Shown one piece after another: positions 54,006 to 63,361 of a stretch of DNA of 64,000 nt (positions are counted from its first letter, which is position 1; each line of letters starts with the position of its first letter). Location of the stretch: positions 1,550,001 through 1,614,000 of the forward strand of contig NZ_JAZDRL010000001.1 of NCBI RefSeq assembly GCF_047501465.1, read 5' to 3'. The DNA is from Pseudochelatococcus sp047501465 (GTDB lineage: Bacteria > Pseudomonadota > Alphaproteobacteria > Rhizobiales > Beijerinckiaceae). The position numbers and the translations under genes are program-made. The notes beneath the pieces are model-generated. The model did no database searches. It saw only the letters and a list, made by a program, of their open reading frames with translations, and was not told the DNA's origin.

Positions 54006-55919
54006 GTGGTAGATGACGGGCGTCGATCCTCAAATCTGGACTTTCGGACATCGCCTCTGTTATCGGTGCGTGACCTCGTGATTGACTTCACGGGGGAGGG
54101 CGCATCATTTCGCGCGCTGGACGGCGTTTCATTTGATATCGCGGCCGGTCAAACCATGGCGCTGGTGGGCGAGTCGGGATCGGGTAAATCTGTCACGGCT
54201 CAAGCGATTTTACGCTTGCTGCCAAAATCCGCCCGCATTGCCAATGGTGCGATCACCTTTCTCGATCCTGCAAGTAACAAGCGAACTGAAATCGCCAGTC
54301 TTGCGGCGGATGGCGCGCATATGCGCGCTCTTCGCGGTGGACGTATTGCAATGATCTTCCAGGAGCCGATGACCTCATTCTCCCCATTGCATACGGTAGG
54401 AGACCAGGTCTCGGAGGCGCTTCAATTGCATGGCAAGGTCAGCAAACGCGAAGCCCGAAAGCAATCGGAAGCGGTGTTTGCACGTGTGGGATGCACGAAT
54501 CCGGCGCATGTGTTTGACACCTATCCGTTTGAGCTATCAGGGGGTATGCGCCAGCGAGCGATGATCGCAATGGCGCTGATTTGCCGTCCCGCACTTCTCA
54601 TTGCGGATGAGCCGACAACGGCGCTTGATGTCACCACGCAGGCGCAGATCCTTGATCTGATGCGGGATTTACAGCGTGAAACCGGCATGGCGATCCTGTT
54701 GATTACGCACGATCTGGGTGTTGTCGCCAATATGGCAGACACGATGGCGGTGATGTATCGCGGGCGCATCGTGGAATCGGGAACGCGAGATGCGTTGTTT
54801 CGTGATCCGCGCCATCCATACTTGAAAGCGCTGCTAAAGGCTGTGCCGCGCTTCGGCATGTTGCCGGATGAACGTTTGACGCCAATCCGCGAGGTGGTGA
54901 CGGCTGTACCATCGTCACGCGCTATCGAAGCGCCACTGATGGTCGAGCCAGTGTTGACCATTGATAATGTATCAAAGGTCTTTGCACGTCGGGCCGGGTT
55001 TTTACGCACCAAAGTCGGTGAGGTGCGGGCAGTTGCCAATGTCAGCCTGTCTGTGCCTCAAGGTAAAACACTTGGTCTGGTGGGTGAGTCAGGGTGTGGC
55101 AAAACCACTTTGTCGAAAATTGTCATGCATGCAATGCTCGCAACAGAGGGGCGGGTGCTGTTTAACGATGGCAATGGCCCGCGCGATATCACGCATTTGT
55201 CCGGCGCTGATTTGCTGGCGTTCAGACGCAATGTGCAGTTTGTGTTTCAGGATCCCTTTTCATCGCTCAATCCCCGCATGACGGTGTTCGAGCTGCTGAC
55301 AGAGCCATTGATTATCCATGGTGTTGGCAATGCCGATGAACGCTCTGCGCGAGCTGTTGAGCTGATTGAGCTTGTTGGGCTGGAACGTAAACATTTGCGG
55401 CGCTATCCGCATTCTTTTTCGGGTGGACAGCGTCAGCGATTGGGGATTGCGCGGGCGTTGGCGCTACACCCCAGAGTGCTGTTGTGCGACGAGCCCGTAT
55501 CAGCGCTTGATGTTTCGGTGCAGGCGCAGGTATTGAATTTGCTGAAAGATTTGCAGGAAGCTATGGGCCTGTCATATCTCTTTGTGTCGCACAATCTCGC
55601 GGTGGTAGATTACATTGCTGACGAGATTGCGGTGATGTGCCGTGGGCATATTGTTGAGCAGGCACCCAAGCATCTGCTATTCGCCAATCCGCACCACCCA
55701 TACACGCGGGCGCTGCTTGCAGCGGTGCCGAGCCCTGATTTGAATCATCCGCTTGATTTTGCTGCTCTGCGTAATTCAGGCTTTTCCGACCCGGCGCAGT
55801 GGCCGATACCTTTCCGCCTCCTCGGTGCCCAGCAGGGTATAATGCAGGATCTGGGGGAGGGGCATCGTGTACGAATTGGCGCGCATGTTATCGGGGAAGA
55901 CATGGAGGAGGTGGCGTGA
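54006..55919 (+). CDS. Oligopeptide-type ABC transporter, fused double ATP-binding protein
   Basis: The 637-residue product fuses the two ATPases usually separate as DppD/OppD and DppF/OppF. The first half has Walker A ALVGESGSGKSVTAQ, signature LSGGMRQRAMIAMALICRPA and Walker B LLIADEPTTALD. The second has GLVGESGCGKTTLSK, FSGGQRQRLGIARALALHPR and VLLCDEPVSALD. Both catalytic sites are intact. The start is uncertain: GTG at 54006 (nine bases after GGAG) is chosen, and GTG at 53991 is possible. Its TGA overlaps the ATG of the binding-protein gene by one base. It energises the importer of the next three genes. Confidence 0.9.
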   Translation: MVDDGRRSSNLDFRTSPLLSVRDLVIDFTGEGASFRALDGVSFDIAAGQTMALVGESGSGKSVTAQAILRLLPKSARIANGAITFLDPASNKRTEIASLAADGAHMRALRGGRIAMIFQEPMTSFSPLHTVGDQVSEALQLHGKVSKREARKQSEAVFARVGCTNPAHVFDTYPFELSGGMRQRAMIAMALICRPALLIADEPTTALDVTTQAQILDLMRDLQRETGMAILLITHDLGVVANMADTMAVMYRGRIVESGTRDALFRDPRHPYLKALLKAVPRFGMLPDERLTPIREVVTAVPSSRAIEAPLMVEPVLTIDNVSKVFARRAGFLRTKVGEVRAVANVSLSVPQGKTLGLVGESGCGKTTLSKIVMHAMLATEGRVLFNDGNGPRDITHLSGADLLAFRRNVQFVFQDPFSSLNPRMTVFELLTEPLIIHGVGNADERSARAVELIELVGLERKHLRRYPHSFSGGQRQRLGIARALALHPRVLLCDEPVSALDVSVQAQVLNLLKDLQEAMGLSYLFVSHNLAVVDYIADEIAVMCRGHIVEQAPKHLLFANPHHPYTRALLAAVPSPDLNHPLDFAALRNSGFSDPAQWPIPFRLLGAQQGIMQDLGEGHRVRIGAHVIGEDMEEVA

Positions 55920-57835
55920 TGCTGGATCGGCGGCAGATGTTATGGGGGATTAGTGGTGGCGCAGCGATGGCGCTGACCGGTCGTGAACTTCTGCAAGCTG
56001 GTACCTGTCACGCGTCTACAGTTTTGCCCCAGAATCCACCTCCAGGACTACCGGAAGAGCCACTTGTATATGATCCGCGCCTCTATGGTGGTGAAATTGG
56101 CATGCGCGGTGGACGTATCGTTAGCCTTGCAGCCAAAGCGCGCGACATTCGCTATTTATCGACGATGTCCTATACGCGTCTTGTGGGCTATGATCGTAAT
56201 CTCGATCTCAAGCCCGATCTGTTAAGAGCTTTTGAAACCGAGGGGGGGCGCGCCTTTACCTTTCACTTGCGTAAAGGGCATCGCTGGTCGGATGGATCGC
56301 CTTTCACAGCAGAGGATTTTCGTTATTGGTGGCAGGATGTTGCTATGCATCCAGAACTCAATCCGGCAGGTCCACCGATGTTTATGCTGGCCGGAGGCAA
56401 GCCACCGCGCTTCGAGGTTATCGATGAGCAGACGGTGCGCTACATTTGGGATGATCCAAACCCGCGCTTTCTGCCAACGCTGGCAGGTGCGCGTGATGCA
56501 TTGATCTATACGCCAGCGCACTATATGCGCCAGTTCCATGAGCGCCATACGGATAAGGAAGAGCTGGCCCAGCGCGTGCTGTCAGCGAAAGTGCGCTCCT
56601 GGGCAGCACTTCATAACCGCTATGACAGCATGGGTGATGATGCCAACCCGAAGATGCCTACCGTTTATCCTTGGAAAGTGATGAACCCGGCGCCTGCAAG
56701 CCGGTTCACCTTCTCTCGTAATCCGTTCTATCACCGTGTTGATCCTACCGGCCAGCAGCTGCCTTATGTTGATGAGATCGTGTTTGATATAGCCTCGCCC
56801 GGCCTTTTTGCGGCCAAGTCCAATGCGGGCGAGGTTGATTTAATGTCGCGCGGGCTTGTGATGGCCGATATTCCGGTGCTCAAGCAGGGAGAGCTCGCCC
56901 ACAATTATCGCACGCTGATGTGGCCCATCGCACGTGGGTCTGAGGTGGCGCTCTATCCCAATCTTACGGCTGTTGATCCGGTATGGCGGGCGTTGAACCG
57001 TGATGTAAGGTTCCGACGTGCGCTGTCGCTGGGGATCGATCGCAATACACTGAATAACGCGCTGTTCTTTGGTCTTGGCACCGAGGGTAACAACACGGTA
57101 CGCGAGGGCTCGCGCTTGTTCGAGCCGGAATATCGCACCCGTTATGCCCAATATGATCCCGTAAAGGCCAGTAGCCTGCTGGACGAGGCGGGATTAGCTG
57201 CACGCGGGCCGGGAGGCATCCGTAAGCTTAGTGATGGGCGCATATTGGAGATCGTGGTCGAGGTTGAGGGCGACGCCACGATTGAAGTCGATGCGCTGCA
57301 GCTTATTACGGAATTCTGGCGTGACATTGGCATCAAGCTCTTCATCAAGCCGCAGGATCGCACCGTGCTGCGCAATCGCTCTTACGCTGGTTTGCCAGTA
57401 ATGATCGCGGCCCCTGGTCTCGACAACGCCATGCCGACGGCACAAATGCCGCCAACCGGGATAGCGCCGGTTAATCAGGATAATTACGCGTGGGCGAAAT
57501 GGGGGCAATTCATCGAGACAAGCGGCAGGAGCGGCGAGGTTTGCGACATGGCAATGCCGATCCGCTTGCTCGCACTTTATGACACTTGGCTCAAATCCGT
57601 TGATGTTGAAGTGATGGCGCGTATCTGGCATGAGATGCTGGCGCTGCATGCCGATCAGCAATGGACGATTGGTACGGTGTCGGGTGCATTGCAGCCGATC
57701 GTGCTTCGTAATGGTCTGCGCAATATGCCGGAAGAGGCGGTGTACAGTTGGGAACCGACAGCGATGTTCGGCCTCTATCGTATGGACGCATTCTTCTGGG
57801 AGACGCCTGAGCGACGTGGAGGCAAGCCGTCATGA
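55919..57835 (+). CDS. ABC transporter substrate-binding protein, SBP_bac_5 family
   Basis: This periplasmic receptor feeds the adjacent permeases. The 638-residue product starts MLDRRQMLWGISGGAAMALT, a signal sequence with an Arg-Arg pair suggesting Tat export. The family 5 signature region is FTFHLRKGHRWSDGSPFTAE with DFRYWWQDV. Next come NPFYHRVDPTGQQLPYVDEI and RDVRFRRALSLGIDRNTLNN. The family length is a little over 600 for this YejA-like/oligopeptide subgroup. GGAGGAGGTGGCGTG precedes the ATG. It overlaps the ATPase gene by one base and the permease gene by four. The ligand (peptide, opine or oligosaccharide) cannot be told. Confidence 0.88.
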   Translation: MLDRRQMLWGISGGAAMALTGRELLQAGTCHASTVLPQNPPPGLPEEPLVYDPRLYGGEIGMRGGRIVSLAAKARDIRYLSTMSYTRLVGYDRNLDLKPDLLRAFETEGGRAFTFHLRKGHRWSDGSPFTAEDFRYWWQDVAMHPELNPAGPPMFMLAGGKPPRFEVIDEQTVRYIWDDPNPRFLPTLAGARDALIYTPAHYMRQFHERHTDKEELAQRVLSAKVRSWAALHNRYDSMGDDANPKMPTVYPWKVMNPAPASRFTFSRNPFYHRVDPTGQQLPYVDEIVFDIASPGLFAAKSNAGEVDLMSRGLVMADIPVLKQGELAHNYRTLMWPIARGSEVALYPNLTAVDPVWRALNRDVRFRRALSLGIDRNTLNNALFFGLGTEGNNTVREGSRLFEPEYRTRYAQYDPVKASSLLDEAGLAARGPGGIRKLSDGRILEIVVEVEGDATIEVDALQLITEFWRDIGIKLFIKPQDRTVLRNRSYAGLPVMIAAPGLDNAMPTAQMPPTGIAPVNQDNYAWAKWGQFIETSGRSGEVCDMAMPIRLLALYDTWLKSVDVEVMARIWHEMLALHADQQWTIGTVSGALQPIVLRNGLRNMPEEAVYSWEPTAMFGLYRMDAFFWETPERRGGKPS

Positions 57836-58848
57836 TACGGTATTTTGCTGGCCGCATCGTAACCATGGCGATCACGCTGCTGATCATCAGCGCGGTGGTG
57901 TTCTTCATTATCAAGCTGCCGCCGGGGGATTTTCTCACCAATCAGATCGCAGAATTGCGCGCGCAGGGTGATGCCTCGGCGGCAGTTAAGGCCGAGTTTC
58001 TGGTGCGGCAGTTTGGCCTTGATCGACCCGTTTGGGAGCAATATCTGGCGTGGGTTGGACTATGGCCGGGGCCGAGCGGCTTTTCAGGCTTGCTGCAAGG
58101 CAATTGGGGGTGGTCGTTTGAGTATGATCGCGCTGTTGCCGAGGTGTTGGGCGATGCGCTGTGGTTGACGTTGGTGCTCAATCTTACCACGGTGATTTTC
58201 GTGCATGCGGTTGCGATCCCGATTGCGATTTACTCCGCCCGAAATCAATATTCATTGAGTGACTATGCCGTGACGCTATTTGGCTATCTAGGCTTGGCGA
58301 CGCCCAGCTTTTTGCTGGCGTTGATTTTGCTTTATTACATGAACCACTGGTTCGGTGTGTCCATCGGTGGTCTGTATGATCCACAATATGCCGATGCGCC
58401 GTGGACCATGCCAAAGGTGCTGTCGTTAATGGAGCATCTGATTGTGCCCACCATCGTTATCGGGCTTGGTGGCACGGCAGCAATGATCCGGCGTATGCGA
58501 GCCAATTTGCTTGATGAGCTTGGCAAGCAATATTATGTCACGGCGCGCGCCAAAGGTTTGCCGCCGCGCAAGGCGCTGATGAAATATCCATTCCGCATGG
58601 CGCTTAATCCGTTTATTGCCGACATTGGCAATCTGCTGCCACAGCTTGTTTCCGGCTCGGTGCTTGTTTCATTGGTGATGAGTTTGCCCACAGTGGGGCC
58701 AATCCTTTTATCTGCGTTGAAAACACAGGATCAATATCTGGCAGGGTTCATCCTGATGTTCGTCGCGGCGCTAACCGTTATTGGTATGCTGATTTCAGAC
58801 TTGTTGCTGGCCTGGCTTGATCCGCGCATTCGGTTGGGGGAAAGCTGA
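57832..58848 (+). CDS. Oligopeptide-type ABC transporter permease (DppB/OppB-like)
   Basis: The 338-residue inner-membrane protein begins MIRYFAGRIVTMAITLLIIS, the typical DppB start, with PPGDFLTNQ and FGLDRPVWEQYLAWV. It has about six membrane segments and the EAA-type loop ARAKGLPPRKALMKYPFRMA facing the ATPase. It ends GMLISDLLLAWLDPRIRLGE. It overlaps the binding-protein gene by four bases (ATGA) and precedes the second permease by three. Confidence 0.92.
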   Translation: MIRYFAGRIVTMAITLLIISAVVFFIIKLPPGDFLTNQIAELRAQGDASAAVKAEFLVRQFGLDRPVWEQYLAWVGLWPGPSGFSGLLQGNWGWSFEYDRAVAEVLGDALWLTLVLNLTTVIFVHAVAIPIAIYSARNQYSLSDYAVTLFGYLGLATPSFLLALILLYYMNHWFGVSIGGLYDPQYADAPWTMPKVLSLMEHLIVPTIVIGLGGTAAMIRRMRANLLDELGKQYYVTARAKGLPPRKALMKYPFRMALNPFIADIGNLLPQLVSGSVLVSLVMSLPTVGPILLSALKTQDQYLAGFILMFVAALTVIGMLISDLLLAWLDPRIRLGES

Positions 58849-58851
58849 GCC

Positions 58852-60015
58852 ATGAGCAACGCACAAACCCCTCCCCACTATGTTGATCAGGAGCCTTTTG
58901 ATCCCGGCGCATCCGATCCAGGGCGGTATATGGATGAGCGGTATTACCGTGCATCGTCACTGGCATTGATCTGGTGGAAATTCCGTCGCAATCGTTTGGC
59001 GGTCGTGTCTGCGCTGATATTGCTTGCGTTTTATGCGATGGTTCCCTTCGTAGAAGTGATTGCGCCTTATGGTCAATCTCAACGGAACGGGGATTTTCTT
59101 TATGCGCCACCTCAGCCGGTGCATCTGTTTCACGAGGGGCGGTTAGTTGGGCCTTTTGTTTATCCCTACAGCTTCACCTTCAACAAGGAGACATTCACGC
59201 GCGATTACATTGTTGATCGCACGAAGCCTCAACCGCTGCGCTTCATCTGTGAAGGCTCCCCATATGAATTCTGGGGCTTGGTGGAGGCGCGCACGCGACT
59301 TGTCTGTGCACCGGAAGGGGGCACGTTTTTCCTTCTTGGCACGGATCGGCTTGGGCGGGATATCTTTTCCCGTATCATCTATGGCGCACGCATTTCACTC
59401 ACCATTGGCCTTGCTGGTATTGCGGTATCCTTCACCCTTGGCCTGTTTTTCGGTGGTGTGGCGGGGTATTTGGGGGGCTGGGTCGATAGTGCCATCCAGC
59501 GGCTAATCGAGATCATCCGCTCTTTGCCAGAGTTGCCGCTTTGGCTCGCCCTATCAGCAGCATTGCCGGCGAACTGGTCGCCGATTGCGGTGTTTTTCGG
59601 CATCACGATTATTCTGGGCATGCTCGATTGGCCGGGGTTAGCACGCGCTGTGCGCTCTAAGCTGTTGGCCTTGCGGGAAGAGGATTTTGTCAAAGCGGCT
59701 GAGCTAATGGGTGCATCGCGCGCCCGCATTATCGCGCGCCACCTGATCCCGAATTTCATGAGCCATCTGATTGCCTCGGCAACGCTATCGATTCCCTCCA
59801 TGATACTGGGTGAGACGGCATTATCGTTCTTGGGCTTGGGTTTACGTCCGCCCGTCACGAGTTGGGGCGTGCTGCTTAATGAAGCGCAGAACCTTGCAGC
59901 AGTAAATCTGCAACCGTGGCTGCTATGGCCAATAGCACCCGTCGTACTGGTGGTGCTCGCCTTCAACTTTGTCGGAGATGGACTAAGAGATGCTGCCGAT
60001 CCATACCACTCATAG
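58852..60015 (+). CDS. Oligopeptide-type ABC transporter permease (DppC/OppC-like)
   Basis: The 387-residue protein has the OppC N-terminal region (LALIWWKFRRNRLAVVSALI). A large periplasmic insertion of about 110 residues (roughly 70-180) follows the first membrane segment, and GTDRLGRDIFSRIIYGARIS opens the core. The EAA loop is AAELMGASRARIIARHLIPN, followed by MILGETALSFLGLGLRPPVT with SWG. The large loop is found in YejE-like relatives. It is the last gene of the importer operon, followed by a terminator. Confidence 0.92.
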   Translation: MSNAQTPPHYVDQEPFDPGASDPGRYMDERYYRASSLALIWWKFRRNRLAVVSALILLAFYAMVPFVEVIAPYGQSQRNGDFLYAPPQPVHLFHEGRLVGPFVYPYSFTFNKETFTRDYIVDRTKPQPLRFICEGSPYEFWGLVEARTRLVCAPEGGTFFLLGTDRLGRDIFSRIIYGARISLTIGLAGIAVSFTLGLFFGGVAGYLGGWVDSAIQRLIEIIRSLPELPLWLALSAALPANWSPIAVFFGITIILGMLDWPGLARAVRSKLLALREEDFVKAAELMGASRARIIARHLIPNFMSHLIASATLSIPSMILGETALSFLGLGLRPPVTSWGVLLNEAQNLAAVNLQPWLLWPIAPVVLVVLAFNFVGDGLRDAADPYHS

Positions 60016-60114
60016 GATATGAGCGCCTATAGAGGCTCACTATGACGCGAAGCTCAACACATCCTGCGGGTGTGCGCGTGGTCAGATCCAAAAGAGTTTC
60101 GCCTTTTGGGGATA

Positions 60115-60156
60115 CAAAAAAGGTAGAGCATCTCTACGATGCCCTACCTTTTGTTT
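60115..60156 (+). terminator. Bidirectional terminator between ABC operon and HdeD-family gene
   Basis: The arms AAAGGTAGAGCATC and GATGCCCTACCTTT (within 60118-60151) form a stem with one mismatch and a CTCTAC-type loop. A-rich sequence flanks the left and TTTTGTTTT the right, so it works for both convergent units. Confidence 0.9.
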
Positions 60157-60174
60157 TGAAGTAAGGGCGTGGTT

Positions 60175-60768
60175 TTATACTAACTGCTTGCCTCGGCGTG
60201 CCCGTAGTGCAAGCGCTACTGCGACGAATGACCAGCCCTCAAAAATCAGCTCGATCGCGAGGATCATGCCAATCAGATAGAGCGAATTCACGGGCCAGCG
60301 CGCGGCAATGACCAGACCGACGATGAGCGCCAAAAGTCCTGCCGCGACAAGCCATCCCCAGCCCGCGCGTGGACGTGCTGAAAAGCCTGCCCACATGCGG
60401 AAAATACCGGCGACAATAAGAGAGACGGCCAGCAGCAACGTTAGAAACTCTGTGGCGAGGACTGGATTCATAAAGGCAAAAATGCCTGCCAACCCATAGA
60501 ATACACCGCTAAGGAGCCAGATAAAGAAATTGCCCCATTCCTTGACCTGGAATGCATGCACGATCTGCACAACACCACCCACCAGAATGAGGGCGCCGAT
60601 GTAATAGACGGTTACAAGCGTGGCCACGAGCAGGTTGCCCAGTGCAACGCCACCAAGCATAATAAGGATCACGCCAAGCAGAAGAAACCAGCCCCATTTT
60701 GAACGCACATCTTCCGCCAAGGCGTTGATGTTTGAACTCTGATCGGTTTGTTGAAAAGATGTTGGCAT
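60175..60768 (-). CDS. HdeD family (DUF308) membrane protein
   Basis: HdeD-type proteins are small membrane proteins linked to acid resistance in E. coli; their role elsewhere is unclear. The 197-residue product has six hydrophobic segments in three paired repeats (GWFLLLGVILIMLGGVALGN, FFIWLLSGVFYGLAGIFAFM, GWGWLVAAGLLALIVGLVIA), each helix pair ending with small-residue-rich turns. GGGGGCTGTT precedes the ATG. It is monocistronic. Confidence 0.9.
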   Translation of the reverse strand: MPTSFQQTDQSSNINALAEDVRSKWGWFLLLGVILIMLGGVALGNLLVATLVTVYYIGALILVGGVVQIVHAFQVKEWGNFFIWLLSGVFYGLAGIFAFMNPVLATEFLTLLLAVSLIVAGIFRMWAGFSARPRAGWGWLVAAGLLALIVGLVIAARWPVNSLYLIGMILAIELIFEGWSFVAVALALRARRGKQLV

Positions 60769-61161
60769 AACAGCCCCCTTCGATGTTATGTTTACGATTG
60801 AACAGTCTATGGTTTAAGACTATGCTCAAGTATTGTCATTGCAAAGCAACAAAGTGTAAATGCGAATTTTTACAACATCTTATCTTAAAGCGCTAAACTG
60901 TCAGTTGTGTTGATGGTTCTGGATAATGTTTATTTATTCCTTGACTTATCTTGCGCAATGATTTAACGAACGCACCGTGCACCCCGATGGGTGTCTTTGG
61001 TGTCCTGGTCGCGTGAGCGGTTCCCTGTTTGTGAATCGTCCTGCCGGACACAGTTTTTTCAGGAACAGCCCAGATCACGCGGGGCGTCCATCACCCCGCG
61101 ATTATTCTGCCCATCGGCATTCGCCGGGGTGGAGGTGTCGCTTTATGCGAAAGATCTCATA
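60769..61161 (+). promoter_or_regulatory. DEAD-box helicase leader: hairpins and a possible mini-ORF
   Basis: The region holds the divergent promoters of the HdeD-family gene and the helicase. In the presumed helicase leader, GTTCCCTG near 61020 can pair with CAGGAAC near 61060. CGCGGGG (61078-61084) pairs perfectly with CCCCGCG (61094-61100). Next, GGAGG (61131-61135) is placed well for an ATG at 61145 that opens a six-codon ORF (MRKISY) whose TGA (61163-61165) overlaps the likely TTG start of the helicase. Long structured leaders are common in cold-inducible RNA helicases; that this one works so is inference. Confidence 0.4.
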
Positions 61162-62736
61162 TTGACCTCCTTTCAAGACCTTGGTCTGGCTGCTCCCCTT
61201 TTGGCCGCATTGACCGCTGAAGGCTATGAAAATCCTACTCCTATTCAAGGTCAGGCAATTCCTTACCTGTTGCAGGGCAACGACTTGCTCGGCATTGCAC
61301 AGACTGGTACGGGCAAAACGGCTGCGTTTGCGCTTCCTATCATTGATCGTTTGCTGCGTGACAAGAAGCCTACTCCGCGCCATGGTTGCCGCGCGCTTAT
61401 CCTGAGCCCCACGCGTGAACTCGCGAGCCAGATCGCACAGAGTTTCCGCTCTTACGGCCGTAATACGAAGCTGAAGACTGCTGTTGTGTTCGGTGGTGTT
61501 TCTGGCCGCCCACAGGCGCAGGAACTCGCTCGGGGCGTTGATATTCTCGTTGCAACGCCTGGCCGTCTGATTGACCATCTCGATGCCCGCGCTGTAAATC
61601 TGGGCCACGTTGAAGTGTTCGTGCTCGACGAAGCCGACCAGATGCTCGACATGGGCTTCATCCATGCAATCCGCCGCCTTGTACCGCAACTGCCAAAGGT
61701 GCGTCAGAACCTGTTTTTCTCGGCAACGATGCCGAAGGAAATTGGTGCGCTCGCTAATGAACTGTTGCGTGATCCGGTTGAAGTTTCGGTGACGCCAGTT
61801 GCCACAACGGCAGAGCGTATCGCGCAGAAGGTGATCTTCGTTGAGACCGCACGTAAGCGTAATCTGCTCGTCGACCTGCTTAAGGACGACAGCATGGGCC
61901 GCACGCTGGTCTTCAGCCGCACCAAGCATGGCGCAGACCGCATTGTGCGTCATCTGGATGAAGCCAACATTCCTTCATCTGCAATCCACGGCAACAAGAG
62001 CCAGGCTCAGCGTGAGCGGGCGCTTGCGGATTTCCGTTCGGGTCGTCGCAAGATTCTGGTTGCAACCGACATCGCAGCGCGCGGCATTGATGTTGATGGT
62101 GTGACCCATGTCGTTAACTTTGATCTGCCAAATATGCCAGAATCCTATGTTCACCGCATTGGTCGTACGGCACGTGCAGGTGCAGAGGGTTCGGCCATTT
62201 CATTCTGTGATGCGGAAGAACGCGCATACTTGCGCGATATCGAGAAGCTGACGCGCCAGAACATTCCGCATGAGGACTACCGTTTGCCAGCAACTGTTGC
62301 TGCTGAAGCAAACGCACGCCCTTCGAAGCCAGGCCGTGGCCGTCCAGGCGCCAAGCCTGCTGCCAAGCCCTTTGCTGCCAAGCCATGGGGTGCAAAGCCA
62401 GGTGGATCCAGGTCTTCCGGTTCAAGGCCATTTGGTGAGCGATCTTTTGATGATAGGCCCGCACGCGCTGATGGACCAGCGCGTGGTCAGCAGCGCTTTG
62501 GCAGGGAAGAGCAGGGCCAAGGTCGCAATGATGGTTTCAGTGCACGCGCCAATAACGGCCCACGTCAGAAGCCACGTTTTGAAGGTGCGAGTGATCGTCC
62601 TGCAGGTGGCGAAGGCCGTGGTCGTCCGGGCGGTAATGCTGGCAACGGCGCGCGCAGCGGCGGTCGCGGACCAGGTGGTGGCCGTCAGGAGCGTTTCAGC
62701 GATGCTTCTTATGGAAAGCCAGCTCGTGGTCGCTAA
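61162..62736 (+). CDS. DEAD-box ATP-dependent RNA helicase (RhlE-like)
   Basis: The product unwinds RNA duplexes, probably in ribosome assembly, mRNA decay or cold adaptation. From the TTG at 61162 it is 524 residues, starting (L)TSFQDLGLAAPLLAAL. It has the Q motif GYENPTPIQGQAIP, Walker A AQTGTGKTAAFALP, VFVLDEADQMLDMGF, FFSATMPKEI, ATDIAARGIDVDGVTHVVNF and HRIGRTARAGAEG. The C-terminal 130 residues are rich in Gly, Arg, Pro and Ala, typical of RhlE tails that bind RNA. The start is uncertain: the frame is open to 60991, and a GTG at 61135 is a second option. A rho-independent terminator follows. Confidence 0.88.
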   Translation: MTSFQDLGLAAPLLAALTAEGYENPTPIQGQAIPYLLQGNDLLGIAQTGTGKTAAFALPIIDRLLRDKKPTPRHGCRALILSPTRELASQIAQSFRSYGRNTKLKTAVVFGGVSGRPQAQELARGVDILVATPGRLIDHLDARAVNLGHVEVFVLDEADQMLDMGFIHAIRRLVPQLPKVRQNLFFSATMPKEIGALANELLRDPVEVSVTPVATTAERIAQKVIFVETARKRNLLVDLLKDDSMGRTLVFSRTKHGADRIVRHLDEANIPSSAIHGNKSQAQRERALADFRSGRRKILVATDIAARGIDVDGVTHVVNFDLPNMPESYVHRIGRTARAGAEGSAISFCDAEERAYLRDIEKLTRQNIPHEDYRLPATVAAEANARPSKPGRGRPGAKPAAKPFAAKPWGAKPGGSRSSGSRPFGERSFDDRPARADGPARGQQRFGREEQGQGRNDGFSARANNGPRQKPRFEGASDRPAGGEGRGRPGGNAGNGARSGGRGPGGGRQERFSDASYGKPARGR

Positions 62737-62760
62737 GTCGGAATGCTAGATAACTAAACA

Positions 62761-62792
62761 TAGGGGCATCTGATAGGTGCCCCTTCTGCTTA
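62761..62792 (+). terminator. Candidate terminator after the RNA helicase
   Basis: GGGGCATC (62763-62770) pairs with GGTGCCCC (62776-62783), one G-T pair and a five-base loop, followed by a weak TTCTGCTT tract. It lies 26 bases after the stop. Confidence 0.6.
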
Positions 62793-63244
62793 TAAATTTG
62801 AGAAGATACATATTCACTTGCATAGTGCTAAGAGCGTGGCACTTCATCGGGTATCGGCAACCTGGTGTAATTCACCTCTGCTGCCCCGACTTAGCATCTG
62901 ATCATGAATAATGGCAGATGGGCGCTTGCTGGATGTGGCTGTCGTAGCTTTTTTAGCCATAGAAATATCCTTGCTGAATATGGAGCGCTTCAAGAGTGGA
63001 GCAGGAAACCATCAAGCACCCGAGGAAATAACCACCTTGATGCAATCAACTGCGAAACAAGGAAACTGCTAGAAATAAGCAAAGTTCCGTATCAAGAAAG
63101 CGTATGCACGTTATGCTAGCCACCACTGATTTCGGCTCTTCAATATTATGAGGATACGATGCGCTAAACGGAGAAATGCTGTCCAGAATGCCGCCACCAT
63201 TTTCAATGGGGGCGCTCTTAACCTATTGAAAAGTTTGGTCAGCA
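62793..63244. other. Gene-poor stretch left of the IS remnant
   Basis: About 450 bases in which I recognise no gene. The ORF at 62904-63119 has no protein-like features and no ribosome binding site. The stretch may be decayed sequence left by the insertion element on its right. Confidence 0.35.
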
Positions 63245-63361
63245 CTAAAGAATTCGAACTTCCGGCTCGTCTGACATATGGACGCGCAGGCCGAGCAGTC
63301 TGATTACATCAGTTGCTGCGTTTGGTGCGGATCGGGTGCACACCCGGATGTTGCCGCGACC
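63245..63361 (-). pseudogene. Short coding-like remnant, unidentified
   Basis: Read leftward, in frame directly after the transposase remnant's TAA, the 38 codons give GRGNIRVCTRSAPNAATDVI, then RLLGLRVHMSDEPEVRIL and a TAG. The composition looks protein-like, but there is no start codon and I do not recognise the family. It may be the 3' end of a gene broken by the insertion element. Confidence 0.3.

Noticed and set aside
62904..63119. ORF of 71 residues right of the helicase
   Set aside because: No ribosome binding site, odd composition, and the surrounding sequence looks decayed.
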